A stretch of DNA of 64,000 nt from Roseovarius mucosus (lineage in GTDB: Bacteria; Pseudomonadota; Alphaproteobacteria; Rhodobacterales; Rhodobacteraceae): assembly GCF_002080415.1 (NCBI RefSeq), contig NZ_CP020474.1, forward strand, positions 2,927,501 to 2,991,500. The letters are read 5' to 3'. The translations under genes and the position numbers were made by a program. The notes beneath the pieces are model-generated. The model did not search any database, had not been told where the DNA came from, and saw nothing but the letters and a program-made list of their open reading frames with translations. Shown here piece after piece: positions 62,730 to 64,000 of this stretch; the first letter of the stretch is position 1, and the number at the start of each line of letters is the position of its first letter.

Positions 62730-62753
62730 ATCACGATTGCGTGATACAATCAC
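62730..62753. promoter_or_regulatory. Overlapping dyads, candidate operator
   Basis: ATCACG-ATTG-CGTGAT is immediately followed by ACAATCAC, giving three ATCAC/GTGAT half-sites within 24 bases. Located about 80-100 bases before the regulator start, it may be an autoregulatory site. Confidence 0.4.
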
Positions 62754-62830
62754 AACATTATTTGTAAATTTATGTTTAATTTCGAAGTTGCGTATTTCTG
62801 GGGAAAGTTCGGGGGAGCTGGGGTATAATC

Positions 62831-63499
62831 ATGCCAGATATTTCTGTGGCATTTGCGGATGATCATCCGGTTTTCTTGACCGGAGTGTGTCAACTTTTTT
62901 CGGCCCTTGAGGGCTTTACTGTTGTTGCCTCTGGCAAGACAGCGCAGGACATTGTCAAGATTGCGAGATCAGTCAAGCCTGACATCATCGTAATCGACTT
63001 GAACATGCCCGGTGTAATAATCGAAGCGATTGCAAAGGTTGCGACGGAACATTCTCACACAAAAATGGTGGCCTTCACAGCATCAAGCAACAAGGACACA
63101 GCAATCTCCGCGTTGGAGGCGGGCGTTCTTGGATATGTTTTGAAGGGCAGCACGCTCGAAGAGTTGGCCGATGCCGTCCGACAGGTTCATATGGGGGATA
63201 CCTACCTATCGCCAAGCGTCTCCGCGAATGTCGTTGCCGGGCTGAGACAACAGGCCCGCTATCGCACCATGGAGCGGGTCCGGTTCAGCAAGCGAGAGGA
63301 AGATGTCCTTCGCTTACTGCTCAGGGGGTCGACAAACCGCGAGATCGCCGATGGGCTGTCGCTGCAAGAGAAGACGGTTAAACATTATATGTCCGTGCTG
63401 ATTCAAAAGCTTGATGTCCGCAACCGGGTTGAAGTCGTCCTTGCCGCGCAAGAGCTTGCAAGCAGTGGGGCCCTTACGGGCACATCCAAAATGAACTGA
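62831..63499 (+). CDS. LuxR/NarL-family response regulator
   Basis: This is a 222-residue regulator with a receiver (VAFADDHPVFLTG, Asp56 in VIDLNMPG, Lys in VLKGST) and a LuxR-type helix-turn-helix (FSKREEDVLRLLLRGSTNRE, KTVKHYMSVLIQKL). It shares the unusual MVAFTASSN/LVFTASN stretch with the regulator at 36220, suggesting that the two are closer paralogues than either is to the one at 59912. A partial kinase gene converges on it from the right and is its probable partner. Confidence 0.92.
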   Translation: MPDISVAFADDHPVFLTGVCQLFSALEGFTVVASGKTAQDIVKIARSVKPDIIVIDLNMPGVIIEAIAKVATEHSHTKMVAFTASSNKDTAISALEAGVLGYVLKGSTLEELADAVRQVHMGDTYLSPSVSANVVAGLRQQARYRTMERVRFSKREEDVLRLLLRGSTNREIADGLSLQEKTVKHYMSVLIQKLDVRNRVEVVLAAQELASSGALTGTSKMN

Positions 63500-63606
63500 C
63501 AGTCTCTGAGGTTGATTTCAGACGGGATTATTGGCACTTCTGGATCAAATCTGCTGTAGGTCATAGCGCTTGAGCGTGGTGGTGCATCTGAAGCGACTGA
63601 AACGCT

Positions 63607-64000
63607 TTAAGATGTGTCGTCCGGCGATTGTATTGGCAATGTGACATGCAGCGTGGATGAATCCTTTGCGATATCGAGGTCAATACTACCTTCGAATGCG
63701 TCGAGCCGACGTCGCATGCCTTGCAAGCCCAAATGCCAAGGCGTGACTGAAGCGGTAGATTTTGCGCCCTGCGATTTGCCACCATAGATCGTGATGTCCA
63801 GGATCGAGCCACGCTGACAAACCTTGACCAGAGGAATTCGGCCTTCGCCATGCCGGACGGCATTACTGAGCCCCTCGCACAGCACGCGGTAGAGACAAAT
63901 CTTGCGGGGAAGATCCAGTTTGGCCAGAGGCTCCACGATCTCTGTCTCTACGTCGCCAAACATCAGGGCTATGTGGCGCTCGACGGCCAGCGTAACCACA
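63607..64000 (-). CDS. NarX-type histidine kinase, C-terminal part
   Basis: This is the last ~130 residues of a histidine kinase whose 5' part lies beyond the window. The HATPase N box reads VLCEGLSNAVRHGEG and a G-box-like region reads LGLQGMRRRLDAFEGSIDLD, as in kinases that pair with LuxR-type regulators. The first methionine in the visible part is probably internal. It converges with the adjacent regulator and resembles the C-terminal part of the kinase at 23160-24644 in layout. Confidence 0.8.
   Translation of the reverse strand, partial: VVTLAVERHIALMFGDVETEIVEPLAKLDLPRKICLYRVLCEGLSNAVRHGEGRIPLVKVCQRGSILDITIYGGKSQGAKSTASVTPWHLGLQGMRRRLDAFEGSIDLDIAKDSSTLHVTLPIQSPDDTS

Larger units (their letters stand above)
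62392..62830. promoter_or_regulatory. Intergenic region before NarL-type regulator
   Basis: This 439-base gap holds a terminator at 62455-62486 and an AT-rich promoter region (62690-62825) with overlapping ATCAC/GTGAT dyads at 62730-62753. No open frame here has recognisable features. Confidence 0.55.

Overview
The window looks like part of the chromosome of a marine Roseobacter-type alphaproteobacterium (Rhodobacterales). The evidence is high-GC coding sequence, tightly overlapping operons (many ATGA junctions), three TRAP transporter sets, an Entner-Doudoroff aldolase, RTX proteins, a Hint-domain protein, and an ECF sigma/anti-sigma/DUF4394 trio. There are no rRNA or tRNA genes, no CRISPR array and no intact insertion sequence. 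Mobile-element traces are limited to scars. The taxonomic call is inference from gene content.

Left part (1-22.5 kb): the 3' end of eda is followed by a decayed pgi fragment. Next comes a minus-strand gtrB / GT-C-like membrane protein / gtrA cassette facing a ChbG/HpnK deacetylase. A LysR regulator is divergent from a DctPQM TRAP operon that ends in a large-subunit homologue of N,N-dimethylformamidase. A Hint/lamin-tail protein follows, then a DctB/DctD two-component pair with unusual DctD motifs, a TAXI-type TRAP transporter and a threonine aldolase.

Middle (23-37 kb): this is one secretion locus. A NarX-type kinase, a membrane fusion protein, an unassigned single-pass protein, a type I secretion ABC protein and a 2264-residue RTX protein lie on the minus strand. 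A LuxR/NarL-type response regulator is divergent at the far end. The RTX protein carries an animal-type haem peroxidase domain with a recognisable haem pocket. It is a candidate relative of the secreted Mn(II)-oxidising peroxidase MopA.

37-48.6 kb: an SAF-domain dehydrogenase is followed by an ECF sigma factor with its anti-sigma factor and DUF4394 protein. Then comes an apparent envelope flavin/haem redox module: an OmpR-type regulator and kinase, a PepSY protein, cytochrome b561, an Asp/Arg-rich secreted protein, a DUF2271 protein, a PepSY_TM/flavodoxin/NADPH reductase fusion, and ApbE flavin transferase.

48.8-64 kb: a second DctPQM operon ends in a gamma-glutamyltransferase-family enzyme. 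It faces a minus-strand hydrolase / DUF1611 / ABC-exporter-like operon whose ABC protein has lost its ATPase motifs. A photolyase-like protein with apparently permuted domains follows, then a NarX/NarL-type pair, a second RTX protein with six in-frame 57-bp repeats, another NarL-type regulator, and the 3' part of a further kinase cut by the window end. Three NarL-type relays thus flank the two RTX genes.
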